From Bacillus sp. NTK034 (lineage in GTDB: Bacteria > Bacillota > Bacilli > Bacillales > Cytobacillaceae): a DNA stretch of 64,000 bases. Below the pieces are notes generated by a model, which saw nothing but the letters and a program-made list of their open reading frames with translations, did no database searches and had not been told where the DNA came from. The position numbers and the translations under genes are program-made. The DNA is taken from assembly GCF_017303275.1 (NCBI RefSeq), contig NZ_JAFKOJ010000001.1, positions 682,001 through 746,000 on the forward strand. The letters run 5' to 3'. This document shows, one piece after another, positions 17,519 through 26,799 of this stretch (within the stretch, counting starts at the first letter, position 1; every line of letters begins with the position of its first letter).

Positions 17519-19594
17519 ATGTCAGAGTTTCTTGTAATCGTTGAGTCACCTGCAAAGGCAAAAACGATTGAGCGTTATTTAGGAAAAAAATATAAAGTTA
17601 GAGCTTCCATGGGACATGTCAGGGATCTTCCTAAAAGCCAAATGGGCATAGATGTGGAAAATAATTTTGAACCAAAATACATAACCATTCGTGGAAAGGG
17701 CCCTGTTTTAAAGGAACTTAAGTCAGCGGCCAAAAAAGCCAAGAAAATTTATCTCGCGGCTGACCCCGACAGAGAAGGGGAAGCAATTGCCTGGCATTTG
17801 GCACATAGCCTGGACATGGATATTACATCGGATTGCCGGGTTGTTTTTAATGAAATTACGAAAGACGCCATTAAAGAATCTTTTAAGCATCCAAGGCCAA
17901 TCAACATGGATCTTGTTGATGCCCAGCAGGCAAGACGGATGCTTGACCGTTTAGTCGGTTATAATATCAGTCCCTTATTATGGAAGAAAGTGAAAAAAGG
18001 ATTAAGTGCTGGCAGAGTACAGTCTGTTGCAGTCCGTTTGATTATCGACCGCGAAAAGGAAATTAAGGACTTTATACCAGAAGAATACTGGTCCATTGAT
18101 GGAGAGTTCCTAAAAGGAAAAACAGCCTTTGATGCAGCTTTTTACGGGCTGGAGAATGAAAAAGTGGAATTGAAGTCTGAAAGCGATGTTCAAAATATAT
18201 TGAGTAAAATGAAGGGCAATAAATTCAAGGTGGTATCGGTTACCAAGAAGGAAAGAAAGCGGAATCCCGCCGCCCCTTTTACTACGTCCTCACTTCAGCA
18301 GGAAGCTGCAAGGAAATTAAATTTCCGCGCCAAGAAAACAATGATGCTTGCACAGCAGCTTTACGAGGGGATTGACCTAGGCAAAGAAGGAACTGTCGGA
18401 TTAATTACCTATATGAGAACTGATTCAACACGCATATCTGAAATTGCGCAAAATGAAGCAGCAGATTATATTCAAAACTCTTACGGGAAAGAATTCCTGC
18501 AGGGTGAAAAGAAAAAAGAAAAGAAAAACAACAATGCTCAGGATGCTCATGAGGCCATCCGCCCGACGAGTACATTAAGGTCGCCTGCAAGTTTAAAAGA
18601 ATACTTGTCGCGTGATCAGCTTCGATTATACAGGCTCATTTGGGAACGATTTGTTGCAAGCCAGATGGCACCAGCCGTTATGGATACGATGAGTGTGGAT
18701 TTAAAGAATGGAGAAGTGATTTTCCGTGCAACAGGGTCAAAAGTGAAGTTCCCTGGATTCATGAAGGTCTATGTTGAAGGCACAGATGATCAGTCAGAGG
18801 AAAAAGATAATATGCTCCCAGACCTTAAGGAAGGGGATGAAGTCCTTAAAAAAGACATCGAACCCAAACAGCACTTCACACAGCCTCCTCCAAGGTATAC
18901 TGAGGCAAGACTCGTAAAAACACTCGAAGAACAGGGGATTGGGCGGCCATCCACTTTTGCTCCGACTCTTGATACAATTCAAAAACGTGGTTATGTTGCT
19001 CTGGACAATAAACGTTTCGTTCCGACTGAACTGGGGGAAATTGTTCTTGAACTAATCATGGAATTTTTCCCTGAAATCCTTGATATCGAGTTTACTGCAA
19101 AGATGGAAAAAGACCTGGACTATGTTGAAGAAGGCAAAGTTAACTGGGTGCAGATCATTGATGAATTCTATAAAGATTTTGAAAAGCATCTTGAAATTGC
19201 GGAAAAAGAGATGCAGGAAGTCGAAATTAAGGATGAACCTGCAGGTGAGGATTGTGAGCAATGCGGAAATCCAATGGTGTTCAAGATGGGGCGCTATGGA
19301 AAATTCATGGCATGCAGTAATTTCCCTGATTGCCGCAATACCAAGCCGATTGTAAAGGATATAGGTGTGAAGTGTCCGAAGTGCAAAGAAGGAAATATAA
19401 TAGAAAGAAAAAGCAAAAAACGCCGGATTTTCTATGGTTGTGATAGATTCCCTGAATGTGACTTTATTTCATGGGATAAGCCGCTGCCAAGAAGCTGTCC
19501 AAAATGTGATAACCTTCTAGTTGAGAAAAAACTCAAAAAAGGTGTCCAGGTTCAGTGTGTTGAATGCGACTATAAGGAAGAAAAGCAAAGTTAA
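17519..19594 (+). CDS. topA: DNA topoisomerase I
   Basis: Relaxes negative supercoils through a transient single-strand break. The 691-residue protein has the Toprim domain (Glu9 in [18 protein letters not shown] near 83-89), the catalytic Tyr298 in [10 protein letters not shown], and three C-terminal Cys4 zinc ribbons (CEQC...CSNFPDC, CPKC...CDRFPEC, CPKC...CVEC). The ATG at 17519 follows AAGGAGGAC; a longer frame from 17486 starts inside the leader and is rejected. A long untranslated leader precedes it. Confidence 0.98.
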   Translation: MSEFLVIVESPAKAKTIERYLGKKYKVRASMGHVRDLPKSQMGIDVENNFEPKYITIRGKGPVLKELKSAAKKAKKIYLAADPDREGEAIAWHLAHSLDMDITSDCRVVFNEITKDAIKESFKHPRPINMDLVDAQQARRMLDRLVGYNISPLLWKKVKKGLSAGRVQSVAVRLIIDREKEIKDFIPEEYWSIDGEFLKGKTAFDAAFYGLENEKVELKSESDVQNILSKMKGNKFKVVSVTKKERKRNPAAPFTTSSLQQEAARKLNFRAKKTMMLAQQLYEGIDLGKEGTVGLITYMRTDSTRISEIAQNEAADYIQNSYGKEFLQGEKKKEKKNNNAQDAHEAIRPTSTLRSPASLKEYLSRDQLRLYRLIWERFVASQMAPAVMDTMSVDLKNGEVIFRATGSKVKFPGFMKVYVEGTDDQSEEKDNMLPDLKEGDEVLKKDIEPKQHFTQPPPRYTEARLVKTLEEQGIGRPSTFAPTLDTIQKRGYVALDNKRFVPTELGEIVLELIMEFFPEILDIEFTAKMEKDLDYVEEGKVNWVQIIDEFYKDFEKHLEIAEKEMQEVEIKDEPAGEDCEQCGNPMVFKMGRYGKFMACSNFPDCRNTKPIVKDIGVKCPKCKEGNIIERKSKKRRIFYGCDRFPECDFISWDKPLPRSCPKCDNLLVEKKLKKGVQVQCVECDYKEEKQS

Positions 19595-19620
19595 GGGTGG
19601 GCTTAAATGCTCACTCTTTT
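19594..19620 (+). terminator. Rho-independent terminator after topA
   Basis: A nine-base stem AGGGTGGGC (19594-19602) / GCTCACTCT (19609-19617) with two G-U pairs, loop TTAAAT, and a short T tail. It overlaps the topA stop codon by one base. Confidence 0.65.
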
Positions 19621-19840
19621 CTATTGAGGGATGAGCATCCAGATTACTTCCAGCCCGATTTCTTTCTTTCGTTTATCCCAAGGTAATGCAGCTGCAATTC
19701 GTTCATGAAACTTTTTTATTTTTAAATCGTATTGTAAAATGGCAAAATGAATAAGAACAGGGTAAAGTAAGAGAGACTGTTTTTAAAAATACTAATTAAT
19801 CAGGACATTGTCATCATAAGTATATATGGAGGTTCATTTA

Positions 19841-21148
19841 ATGAGAGATACAGCAGTAAATGTAATAGGAGCGGGATTGGCAGGCAGTGAGGCCGCGTGG
19901 CAGCTGGCCAGCAGGGGCATAAAAGTAAAGCTCTATGAAATGAGGCCAGTAAGGCAGACTCCTGCCCATCACACAGATAAATTTGCGGAACTTGTCTGCA
20001 GCAACTCACTGCGTGCAAATACCTTAACAAATGCAGTAGGGGTATTAAAAGAAGAAATGCGGAAGCTGAATTCTGTTATCATCCATTCAGCTGACAGCAG
20101 TGCCGTTCCTGCTGGCGGAGCCTTGGCGGTTGACCGCCATGATTTTGCCGCTCGTGTAACGGAACAAGTCAAAAACCATCCGAATGTAACGGTAATCAAC
20201 GAAGAAGTGACAGATATTCCGGAAGGGCCAACAGTGATTGCTACTGGACCGCTGACAAGTGAAGCACTTTCAGGAAAATTAAAAGAGCTGTCCGGAGAAG
20301 ATTATTTATATTTTTATGATGCTGCTGCTCCAATTTTAGAAAAAGACTCAATCGATATGAATAAAGTTTATTTGAAATCACGATATGATAAGGGAGAAGC
20401 GGCATATTTGAATTGCCCTATGACAGAAGCAGAATTTGATCGTTTTTATGAGGCTCTTACCACGGCCGAAACAGTTCCATTAAAGGAATTTGAAAAGGAA
20501 ATCTTTTTCGAGGGCTGTATGCCAATAGAGGTGATGGCAAATAGAGGAAAGAAAACAATGCTTTTTGGCCCGATGAAGCCGGTTGGTTTAGAAGATCCGA
20601 AAACAGGAAAAAGGCCATATGCAGTTGTTCAGCTTCGACAGGATGATGCCGCCGGAACACTTTATAATATTGTAGGTTTTCAAACTCATTTGAAATGGGG
20701 GCCGCAAAAAGAAGTAATCCGCTTGATTCCAGGTCTCGAAAATGCTGAAATAGTAAGGTATGGCGTTATGCACCGGAATACATTTATCAACTCTCCAAAA
20801 GTCCTGCGCGCAACATATCAGTTCAAGAACCGGGATGACTTATTCTTTGCAGGGCAAATGACAGGGGTTGAAGGGTATGTCGAATCTGCTGCCAGCGGAC
20901 TTGTGGCAGGCATCAATGCTGCAAGACTTGTTAAAGGAGAAGATCCTATAGAGTTTCCTCATGAGACTGCGATTGGAAGCATGGCGCGTTATATTACTAC
21001 AGCTAACCCGAAAAGTTTCCAGCCTATGAACGCTAATTTTGGTTTATTTCCTGAACTTCCTGAAAAAATCAGAGGGAAAAAAGAAAGAAATGAAAAACAT
21101 GCGGAAAGAGCATTAGGAACAATTCAGAACTTTGTGAAAAATTTGTAA
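19841..21148 (+). CDS. trmFO: Methylenetetrahydrofolate-tRNA-(uracil-5-)-methyltransferase TrmFO (Gid)
   Basis: Forms ribothymidine at U54 of the tRNA T-loop using methylene-tetrahydrofolate and FAD. The 435-residue protein begins [20 protein letters not shown], the FAD-binding glycine motif, and carries the conserved CSNSLRAN and [18 protein letters not shown] segments. The ATG at 19841 is used because GGAGG lies nine bases upstream; the upstream ATG at 19826 overlaps that site. Length equals the usual family length. Confidence 0.97.
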   Translation: MRDTAVNVIGAGLAGSEAAWQLASRGIKVKLYEMRPVRQTPAHHTDKFAELVCSNSLRANTLTNAVGVLKEEMRKLNSVIIHSADSSAVPAGGALAVDRHDFAARVTEQVKNHPNVTVINEEVTDIPEGPTVIATGPLTSEALSGKLKELSGEDYLYFYDAAAPILEKDSIDMNKVYLKSRYDKGEAAYLNCPMTEAEFDRFYEALTTAETVPLKEFEKEIFFEGCMPIEVMANRGKKTMLFGPMKPVGLEDPKTGKRPYAVVQLRQDDAAGTLYNIVGFQTHLKWGPQKEVIRLIPGLENAEIVRYGVMHRNTFINSPKVLRATYQFKNRDDLFFAGQMTGVEGYVESAASGLVAGINAARLVKGEDPIEFPHETAIGSMARYITTANPKSFQPMNANFGLFPELPEKIRGKKERNEKHAERALGTIQNFVKNL

Positions 21149-21212
21149 ATTATGTTGCGTTGGGCTGCTTAGTTGTGATACTATTTAGTAGCCCTTGCGA
21201 GGTGAACATTTA

Positions 21213-22115
21213 ATGTCTGAAAATGTGAACGTTTCTTTAAAGTTGTTTATTGAATATTTACAAATTGAGAAAAATTATTCACAATATACAATTGAGCATT
21301 ACCAGCATGATATTAGTGAATTTTTTATGTTCATGTCTGAACAAGCCATTGCAGATATAACAAAAGTCGAGTATCAGGATGTCAGGATATATCTTACTGA
21401 TCTATACGATAAAAAGATGTCCCGTAAGTCCGTTGCCAGGAAAATATCAAGCTTAAGGAGCTATTTTAAATTTTTGCTCAGAGAAGAGAAAGTGGCTGAA
21501 AATCCTTTTGCACTTGTTTCCATTCCGAAAGCGCAGAAAAAGCTGCCGGAATTTTTCTATGAGGAGGAAATGAAGCAGCTTTTCGATGCTTGTGAAACAA
21601 GTACTCCTCTAGGGCAAAGAAATAAAGCACTTCTTGAACTATTGTATGCAACCGGCATCCGCGTCAGCGAGTGCAGCCAAATCCGCTTAAAAGACCTGGA
21701 TATGTATTTATCAACGGTTCTTGTCCGCGGCAAGGGCAGTAAAGAGCGGTATGTCCCTTTCGGAAGCTTTGCCCAGGACGCACTTGACACATACATAAAC
21801 CATGGACGTAAAGAATTGCTTTCTAATGGGAACGTGCAGGATAATTTGTTTCTGAATGCCCGAGGCGGTCCGCTTACAGCAAGGGGAATCAGGACTATAC
21901 TGAATAAGATCATCGAAAGATCATCCTTATCAGGCAAAATCCATCCCCATATGCTTCGTCACACATTTGCGACGCATTTAATGGCAAATGGGGCTGATAT
22001 GAGGACAGTTCAGGAATTACTTGGACACGCATTTCTATCTTCAACCCAGGTGTATACACATGTTACGAATGAATACTTGAAAAAAACTTATATGGCCCAT
22101 CATCCGCGGGCTTAG
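21213..22115 (+). CDS. xerC: Site-specific tyrosine recombinase XerC (CodV)
   Basis: Resolves chromosome dimers at dif together with XerD. The 300-residue protein has an N-terminal SAM-like core-binding domain (1-100) and a catalytic domain with Arg150 (TGIRVSE), Lys174, His246-X-X-Arg249, His272 and nucleophile Tyr281 (QVYTHV). It starts at ATG 21213 after GAGGTG. It is the first gene of the cluster xerC-hslV-hslU-codY, the same order as the B. subtilis codVWXY operon. Confidence 0.97.
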   Translation: MSENVNVSLKLFIEYLQIEKNYSQYTIEHYQHDISEFFMFMSEQAIADITKVEYQDVRIYLTDLYDKKMSRKSVARKISSLRSYFKFLLREEKVAENPFALVSIPKAQKKLPEFFYEEEMKQLFDACETSTPLGQRNKALLELLYATGIRVSECSQIRLKDLDMYLSTVLVRGKGSKERYVPFGSFAQDALDTYINHGRKELLSNGNVQDNLFLNARGGPLTARGIRTILNKIIERSSLSGKIHPHMLRHTFATHLMANGADMRTVQELLGHAFLSSTQVYTHVTNEYLKKTYMAHHPRA

Positions 22116-22185
22116 CAGCAGAATTTAATTACCGGATAGTCTGCAGAAAAATCAAAGGCAATATGCTCCAAAGGAGGAGTCTTTC

Positions 22186-22728
22186 ATGTCCGAATTTCAT
22201 GCTACAACAATATTTGCTGTGCATCATAATGGAGAATGTGCAATGTCTGGCGACGGCCAGGTTACCTTTGGAAACGCAGTTGTGATGAAACACACTGCAA
22301 GAAAAGTCAGAAAGCTATTTAATGGTAAGGTGCTGGCTGGATTTGCAGGCTCAGTAGCCGATGCATTTACGTTATTCGAAATGTTTGAAGGAAAGCTTGA
22401 AGAGTATAATGGAAACCTTGAGAGAGCAGCTGTTGAGCTTGCAAAAGAGTGGAGAAGCGATAAGGTTTTGCGCAAACTCGAAGCAATGCTTATTGTTATG
22501 AATACCGACAGTCTGCTGCTTATCTCTGGTACAGGTGAAGTTATTGAGCCGGATGATGGAATTCTGGCTATTGGATCAGGTGGCAACTATGCTCTTGCAG
22601 CTGGACGATCTTTAAAGAGATTTGCAGGCGAGCACTTATCAGCAAGAGAAATTGCGAAGGCCTCGCTTGAAATGGCTGCGGAAATATGTGTATATACAAA
22701 CCACAACATCATTGTGGAAGAACTCTAA
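22186..22728 (+). CDS. hslV: HslV/ClpQ protease subunit with N-terminal Ser
   Basis: Proteolytic core of the HslUV (ClpQY) two-component protease. The 180-residue protein starts [20 protein letters not shown]. Most HslV proteins mature to an N-terminal Thr (TTIVAV-type); here Met removal would expose Ser2, followed by a five-residue extension before the TTI segment, as in B. subtilis Clp[10 protein letters not shown] and [14 protein letters not shown] are conserved. It is 18 bases upstream of hslU and follows xerC. Confidence 0.96.
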   Translation: MSEFHATTIFAVHHNGECAMSGDGQVTFGNAVVMKHTARKVRKLFNGKVLAGFAGSVADAFTLFEMFEGKLEEYNGNLERAAVELAKEWRSDKVLRKLEAMLIVMNTDSLLLISGTGEVIEPDDGILAIGSGGNYALAAGRSLKRFAGEHLSAREIAKASLEMAAEICVYTNHNIIVEEL

Positions 22729-22746
22729 TAAAAGGAGTGCTGTTGT

Positions 22747-24150
22747 ATGGGTAAAGGAACAAATTTAACTCCCCGCCAAATTGTTGAGCGTTTGGATCAA
22801 TTTATCATCGGTCAAAAAGATGCAAAAAAAGCAGTTGCTGTAGCACTTAGAAATCGCTATCGCCGCAGCTTGCTTGAAGAAAAATTGAGGGATGAAGTAA
22901 ATCCTAAAAATATACTGATGATCGGCCCGACTGGAGTCGGAAAAACTGAAATAGCACGCAGAATGGCTAAATTGGTTGGTGCCCCATTTGTCAAAGTGGA
23001 GGCAACCAAATTCACGGAAGTCGGATATGTAGGAAGGGATGTTGAATCCATGGTCAGAGATCTTGTGGAAACATCCGTCCGTTTGGTTAAAGAAGAAAAG
23101 ATGATCAGTGTAAAGGAAAGAGCCGAAGAAAGTGCCAACCGCCGCATTCTTGAACTGCTCGTACCGGGTTCCAAAAAGGCAGCTAATTATAAAAATCCTC
23201 TTGAAATGCTATTTGGCGGAGGTAATGATCAGCAGCAGGATACGTATCAGACAGAAGATTTAAACCTCCAGGAAAAGCGCAAGATTATAAAAGAAAAGCT
23301 TACACTTGGCGAATTGGAAAATGAAGTTATTACCGTAGAAGTAGAAGAGCAGCAGCCTTCAATGTTTGACATGCTGCAGGGCTCAGGTATGGAGCAAATG
23401 GGCATGAATATGCAGGATGCTCTGAGCAGCCTTATGCCAAAGAAAAGGAAAAAAAGAAAACTGACTGTACGGGAAGCGAGAAAGATTTTAACAAATGAAG
23501 AAGCCCAAAAGCTGATAGATATGGACGAAGTCAGTCAGGAGGCTGTATTCCGCGCTGAACAGTCAGGAATTATTTTCATTGATGAAATCGATAAAATAGC
23601 CAGCAAAAATAGCGGCGGTTCTTCGGCTGATGTTTCAAGGGAAGGGGTTCAAAGAGACATTTTGCCGGTGGTAGAAGGTTCAACAGTAGTAACCAAATAC
23701 GGTTCTGTAAAGACAGACCATGTATTGTTTATTGCTGCCGGGGCATTCCACATGGCTAAGCCTTCAGACCTGATTCCTGAATTACAGGGACGTTTTCCGA
23801 TCCGTGTGGAGCTCACGAAGCTAACCGTTGATGATTTCTATAAAATACTCGTTGAGCCTGATAATGCATTAATAAAACAATATGAAGCATTATTGGTAAC
23901 TGAAGGTATACAAATTGAATTTTCTGACGATGCTATTCGTAGGATTGCACAATTTGCATTCGAAGTTAACCAAAATACAGATAATATCGGTGCAAGGCGT
24001 CTTCATACCATCATGGAAAAACTGCTGGAGGATTTATCGTTTGAAGCACCGGATATCACAATGGAAAAAATCACAATTACTCCTCAGTATGTCGAGGAGA
24101 AACTGGGAGCCATTTCCCGCAACAAGGATCTAAGCCAGTTTATTCTATGA
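22747..24150 (+). CDS. hslU: HslU/ClpY ATPase subunit
   Basis: Hexameric AAA+ unfoldase that feeds substrates to HslV. The 467-residue protein has Walker A GPTGVGKT (60-67), the inserted I domain (about 110-240, with a Gln/Met-rich stretch), Walker B IIFIDEID, and the C-terminal sensor region ending in a short hydrophobic tail (SQFIL) that would dock into HslV. An AAAGGAGTG ribosome site precedes the ATG. It belongs to the codV-codY-type operon. Confidence 0.97.
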   Translation: MGKGTNLTPRQIVERLDQFIIGQKDAKKAVAVALRNRYRRSLLEEKLRDEVNPKNILMIGPTGVGKTEIARRMAKLVGAPFVKVEATKFTEVGYVGRDVESMVRDLVETSVRLVKEEKMISVKERAEESANRRILELLVPGSKKAANYKNPLEMLFGGGNDQQQDTYQTEDLNLQEKRKIIKEKLTLGELENEVITVEVEEQQPSMFDMLQGSGMEQMGMNMQDALSSLMPKKRKKRKLTVREARKILTNEEAQKLIDMDEVSQEAVFRAEQSGIIFIDEIDKIASKNSGGSSADVSREGVQRDILPVVEGSTVVTKYGSVKTDHVLFIAAGAFHMAKPSDLIPELQGRFPIRVELTKLTVDDFYKILVEPDNALIKQYEALLVTEGIQIEFSDDAIRRIAQFAFEVNQNTDNIGARRLHTIMEKLLEDLSFEAPDITMEKITITPQYVEEKLGAISRNKDLSQFIL

Positions 24151-24176
24151 CCCATTGTTTAATTTTCCGGGTCATA
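24146..24176 (+). other. Perfect inverted repeat spanning the hslU stop codon
   Basis: TATGACCC (24146-24153) and GGGTCATA (24169-24176) form an eight-base perfect stem with a 15-base loop. It covers the last two hslU codons and has no T tail, so it is not a standard terminator. It may stabilise an mRNA end or slow transcription into codY. Confidence 0.4.
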
Positions 24177-24288
24177 GGGTACACGAGGAATGTATCCAAA
24201 ATTTTATAAGAATGATCCAATAAGCAATAAGATAATTAATCTTAACAAAATATATGTTTATGGGTTGTAGCAAATAGGAGGAAATATA

Positions 24289-25068
24289 ATGGATTTATTA
24301 ACAAAAACAAGAAAAATTAATGCAATGCTCCAAAGAGCTGCCGGAAAACCGGTTAACTTCAAGGAAATGTCAGAAACACTAAGTGAAGTAATCGAAGCAA
24401 ATATCTTCGTAGTGAGCCGCAGAGGTAAACTGCTTGGATTTGCTGTAAACCAGCAAATTGAAAATGAGCGCATGAAGCAAATGCTGGCAGATCGCCAATT
24501 CCCTGAGGAATATACTAAAAATTTATTTAACATCCAGGAAACTTCATCAAATCTGGATGTAGAAAGTGAATATACTGCGTTCCCGGTTGAAAACAAAGAT
24601 CTTTTCGCAAATGGTTTGACTACAATTGTTCCTATCATTGGCGGCGGTGAGCGTCTGGGCACATTAATTCTTGCCAGATTGCAGGAACAGTTCCATGATG
24701 ATGATTTAATTCTTGCTGAATATGGTGCTACTGTTGTTGGTATGGAAATTCTTCGTGAAAAAGCTGAAGAAATTGAAGAAGAAGCACGCAGCAAGGCGGT
24801 TGTACAAATGGCAATCAGTTCTCTTTCATACAGTGAGCTGGAAGCGATAGAGCATATCTTTGAAGAGCTTAACGGCAACGAAGGGCTTCTTGTAGCATCG
24901 AAAATCGCTGATCGTGTAGGCATTACGCGCTCTGTAATCGTAAATGCCCTAAGAAAACTGGAAAGTGCAGGAGTTATTGAATCCCGTTCATTAGGCATGA
25001 AAGGTACTTATATCAAAGTTCTTAACGATAAGTTCCTGGTGGAATTAGAAAAACTTAAATCAAACTAA
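24289..25068 (+). CDS. codY: GTP- and branched-chain-amino-acid-sensing global repressor CodY
   Basis: Represses starvation, amino-acid uptake, competence and motility genes in rich conditions. The 259-residue protein has an N-terminal GAF domain that binds Ile/Val/Leu (residues 1-155), a linker helix rich in Glu, and a C-terminal winged helix-turn-helix ([20 protein letters not shown]). AGGAGG precedes the ATG. It lies immediately upstream of the fla/che operon, a known CodY target in B. subtilis. A strong terminator separates them. Confidence 0.98.
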   Translation: MDLLTKTRKINAMLQRAAGKPVNFKEMSETLSEVIEANIFVVSRRGKLLGFAVNQQIENERMKQMLADRQFPEEYTKNLFNIQETSSNLDVESEYTAFPVENKDLFANGLTTIVPIIGGGERLGTLILARLQEQFHDDDLILAEYGATVVGMEILREKAEEIEEEARSKAVVQMAISSLSYSELEAIEHIFEELNGNEGLLVASKIADRVGITRSVIVNALRKLESAGVIESRSLGMKGTYIKVLNDKFLVELEKLKSN

Positions 25069-25080
25069 TATAGTCCGCTA

Positions 25081-25110
25081 AAAACCCGTCCTTAATTGAC
25101 GGGTTTTTTT
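25081..25110 (+). terminator. Rho-independent terminator after codY
   Basis: A perfect ten-base stem AAAACCCGTC (25081-25090) / GACGGGTTTT (25098-25107) with a seven-base loop and a run of T residues. Confidence 0.93.
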
Positions 25111-25289
25111 ATTACAAATAGATTACATTAAATTTTGGTAAATTTATGTATTTTTATCATTTTTTATAAGTATTTTAGTCTTAGTTTACATAATTTGCGA
25201 TTGTGGTGTTAATCTTGTATGGTCAAAAAGACCTATTGTCGGAATGTAAGATAAAATTAGATGGGAGAATGAAATGGCGGGTTTTTGGT

Positions 25290-25304
25290 AATTATTTGAA
25301 AAAT
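25290..25304 (+). promoter_or_regulatory. Predicted CodY box upstream of fla/che
   Basis: AATTATTTGAAAAAT matches the CodY consensus AATTTTCWGAAAATT with three mismatches. It lies about 78 bases upstream of the -35. CodY is known to repress the fla/che promoter in B. subtilis; operation at this exact site is inferred. Confidence 0.5.
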
Positions 25305-25381
25305 TCAATATAACTTTCAGCATATTTAAAAGATTTGTCGAAAATAGGACAAAAGAATCATTAAAATTAACCTTATGTTCA

Positions 25382-25410
25382 TAGACATATTATTTCATAT
25401 TCATTACAAT
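25382..25410 (+). promoter_or_regulatory. Predicted sigma-A promoter of the fla/che operon
   Basis: TAGACA at 25382-25387 and TACAAT at 25405-25410 with a 17-base spacer, each one mismatch from consensus. It is the best promoter before flgB and probably drives the operon through cheD. Confidence 0.7.
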
Positions 25411-25497
25411 AATGTTTATGATGACATATTTTGTCCATTATCAACAAATTTCTACAAAAATTACCAAGATAAAATTGTTTTATATGAGGTGTTATGA

Positions 25498-25893
25498 TTG
25501 AAACTGTTTTCAGGCACTATATCAACATTAGAACAAGCATTGGATTACTCTTCGCTTAAGCAAAAGGTAATATCTCAAAATATTGCAAATGCAGATACTC
25601 CAAACTATAAAGCGAAAGATGCAAGCTTTAAAGAGGCTTTTCAGAGCGCTCTAGATGGATCAATGGAAGCAAACAAAAGTGATTTCAGGCATTATGACTT
25701 TAAGAATGCATCATCCTCAGGACAAGGTGTAGTGACAAAACGCAATGCTTCTTACAATCATAATGGCAATAGCGTCGATGTAGATAAGGAAATGGCTGAT
25801 CTTGCTACAAATCAGATTTATTATAATGCATTGATTGAACGAGTAAGCGGGAAGTTTTCCAGTCTGCAAAATGTATTGCGGGGAGGAAAATAG
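25498..25893 (+). CDS. flgB: Flagellar proximal rod protein FlgB
   Basis: A rod subunit that links the MS ring/FliE to the rest of the rod, exported by the flagellar type III apparatus. The 131-residue protein has the N-terminal rod/hook motif (LKQKVISQNIANADTPNYK). TTG at 25498 is the start: GAGGT is seven bases upstream and no in-frame ATG precedes the conserved region. It is the first gene of the fla/che operon. Confidence 0.96.
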   Translation: MKLFSGTISTLEQALDYSSLKQKVISQNIANADTPNYKAKDASFKEAFQSALDGSMEANKSDFRHYDFKNASSSGQGVVTKRNASYNHNGNSVDVDKEMADLATNQIYYNALIERVSGKFSSLQNVLRGGK

Positions 25894-25895
25894 TA

Positions 25896-26348
25896 ATGTC
25901 TATGTTTCATAGTATGAATAACACAGCATCGGCTCTTACTGCCCAAAGGCTCCGCATGGATGTAATTTCTTCAAATATGGCCAATGCGGACTCTACCAGA
26001 AGTGTGAATGGAGATGGACCCTACAGAAGGAAGTCAGTAGTATTGGAACCGAAAGAAGGCCAATTTTCTTCTTTTTTAAATTTGGCAATGAGCCGAAATG
26101 GCGGGAGCTCTCCAGGATACGGTGTAAAGGTGTCAAGAATTTCAGAAGATCGGGAGACGCCAACTAAAATGGTTTATGATCCAACACATGTCGATGCTAA
26201 TGAGAATGGATATGTTGAAATGCCAAATGTGGATCCTTTAAGAGAAATGACGGATCTGATGAGTGCAACTAGATCTTATGAAGCCAACGTAACTGTTTTT
26301 AATGCCTCTAAAGGCATGATGATGAAAGCTTTGGAAATCGGCAAATAA
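25896..26348 (+). CDS. flgC: Flagellar proximal rod protein FlgC
   Basis: A 150-residue rod subunit. It has the N-terminal SALTAQRLRMDVISSNMANADSTR motif region and the C-terminal rod signature (DPLREMTDLMSATRSYEANVTVFNASKGMMMKALEIGK). It begins two bases after flgB, preceded by GGAGGAAAA inside the flgB end. Exported and assembled between FlgB and FlgG-type rod proteins. Confidence 0.97.
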   Translation: MSMFHSMNNTASALTAQRLRMDVISSNMANADSTRSVNGDGPYRRKSVVLEPKEGQFSSFLNLAMSRNGGSSPGYGVKVSRISEDRETPTKMVYDPTHVDANENGYVEMPNVDPLREMTDLMSATRSYEANVTVFNASKGMMMKALEIGK

Positions 26349-26360
26349 GGAGAACTTTAA

Positions 26361-26666
26361 ATGAATACTGTAACTTTTATGCCAGTGAATGCTTTAAAGC
26401 CTGCTGAAAATCAAAAGACTCATACATATACAGCATTCGATGCTCAGCAAAGTTTTTCGTCCGTTTTAAAGCAATCAATTGAAAAAATAAATAATGCGCA
26501 AATTCAGTCAGATGTAATGACTGAAAAGCTTGCAAAGGGAGAAAACGTAGACCTTCACCAGGTGATGATTACATCACAGAAAGCAAGCATTACGATGCAG
26601 GCTGCGCTGGAAATTAGAAATAAAGTAATTGAAGCCTATCAGGAAGCGATGAGAATGCAAGTCTAA
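26361..26666 (+). CDS. fliE: Flagellar hook-basal body protein FliE
   Basis: A 101-residue protein that joins the MS ring to the rod. The C-terminal half holds the FliE signature (VDLHQVMITSQKASITMQAALEIRNKVIEAYQEAMRMQV). AAGGAGAAC precedes the ATG. An inverted repeat with a T-run follows it, before fliF. Confidence 0.96.
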   Translation: MNTVTFMPVNALKPAENQKTHTYTAFDAQQSFSSVLKQSIEKINNAQIQSDVMTEKLAKGENVDLHQVMITSQKASITMQAALEIRNKVIEAYQEAMRMQV

Positions 26667-26678
26667 TTCTTAAATTTA

Positions 26679-26723
26679 AAAAATTGAAAGAATCCACTGA
26701 ATGGTGAGGTTTTTTCAATTTTT
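26679..26723 (+). terminator. Terminator-like hairpin between fliE and fliF
   Basis: Outer arms AAAAATTGAAA (26679-26689) and TTTCAATTTTT (26713-26723), an inner CCAC/GGTG stem and a TGAAT loop. The T-rich 3' arm serves as a tail. Positioned inside the operon, it could attenuate rather than end transcription. Confidence 0.5.
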
Positions 26724-26799
26724 TAATGAATGAAAATGATTAAAGCTAAAAACTAGTTAAGGCGGTTATTAGCTTAGACAGAATAACCGGAGGATTGTG

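Larger units (their letters stand above)
25111..25497. other. Regulatory region between codY and flgB
   Basis: About 390 very AT-rich bases without a gene. It contains a CodY-box-like sequence (25290-25304) and a good sigma-A promoter (25382-25410), leaving a leader of about 80 bases before flgB. No convincing sigma-D promoter (TAAA-N15-GCCGATAT) was seen here. Confidence 0.7.

Noticed and set aside
24258..24998. 246-codon minus-strand frame opposite codY
   Set aside because: Antisense shadow of the strongly conserved codY; Ser/Arg-rich composition is typical of an artefact.
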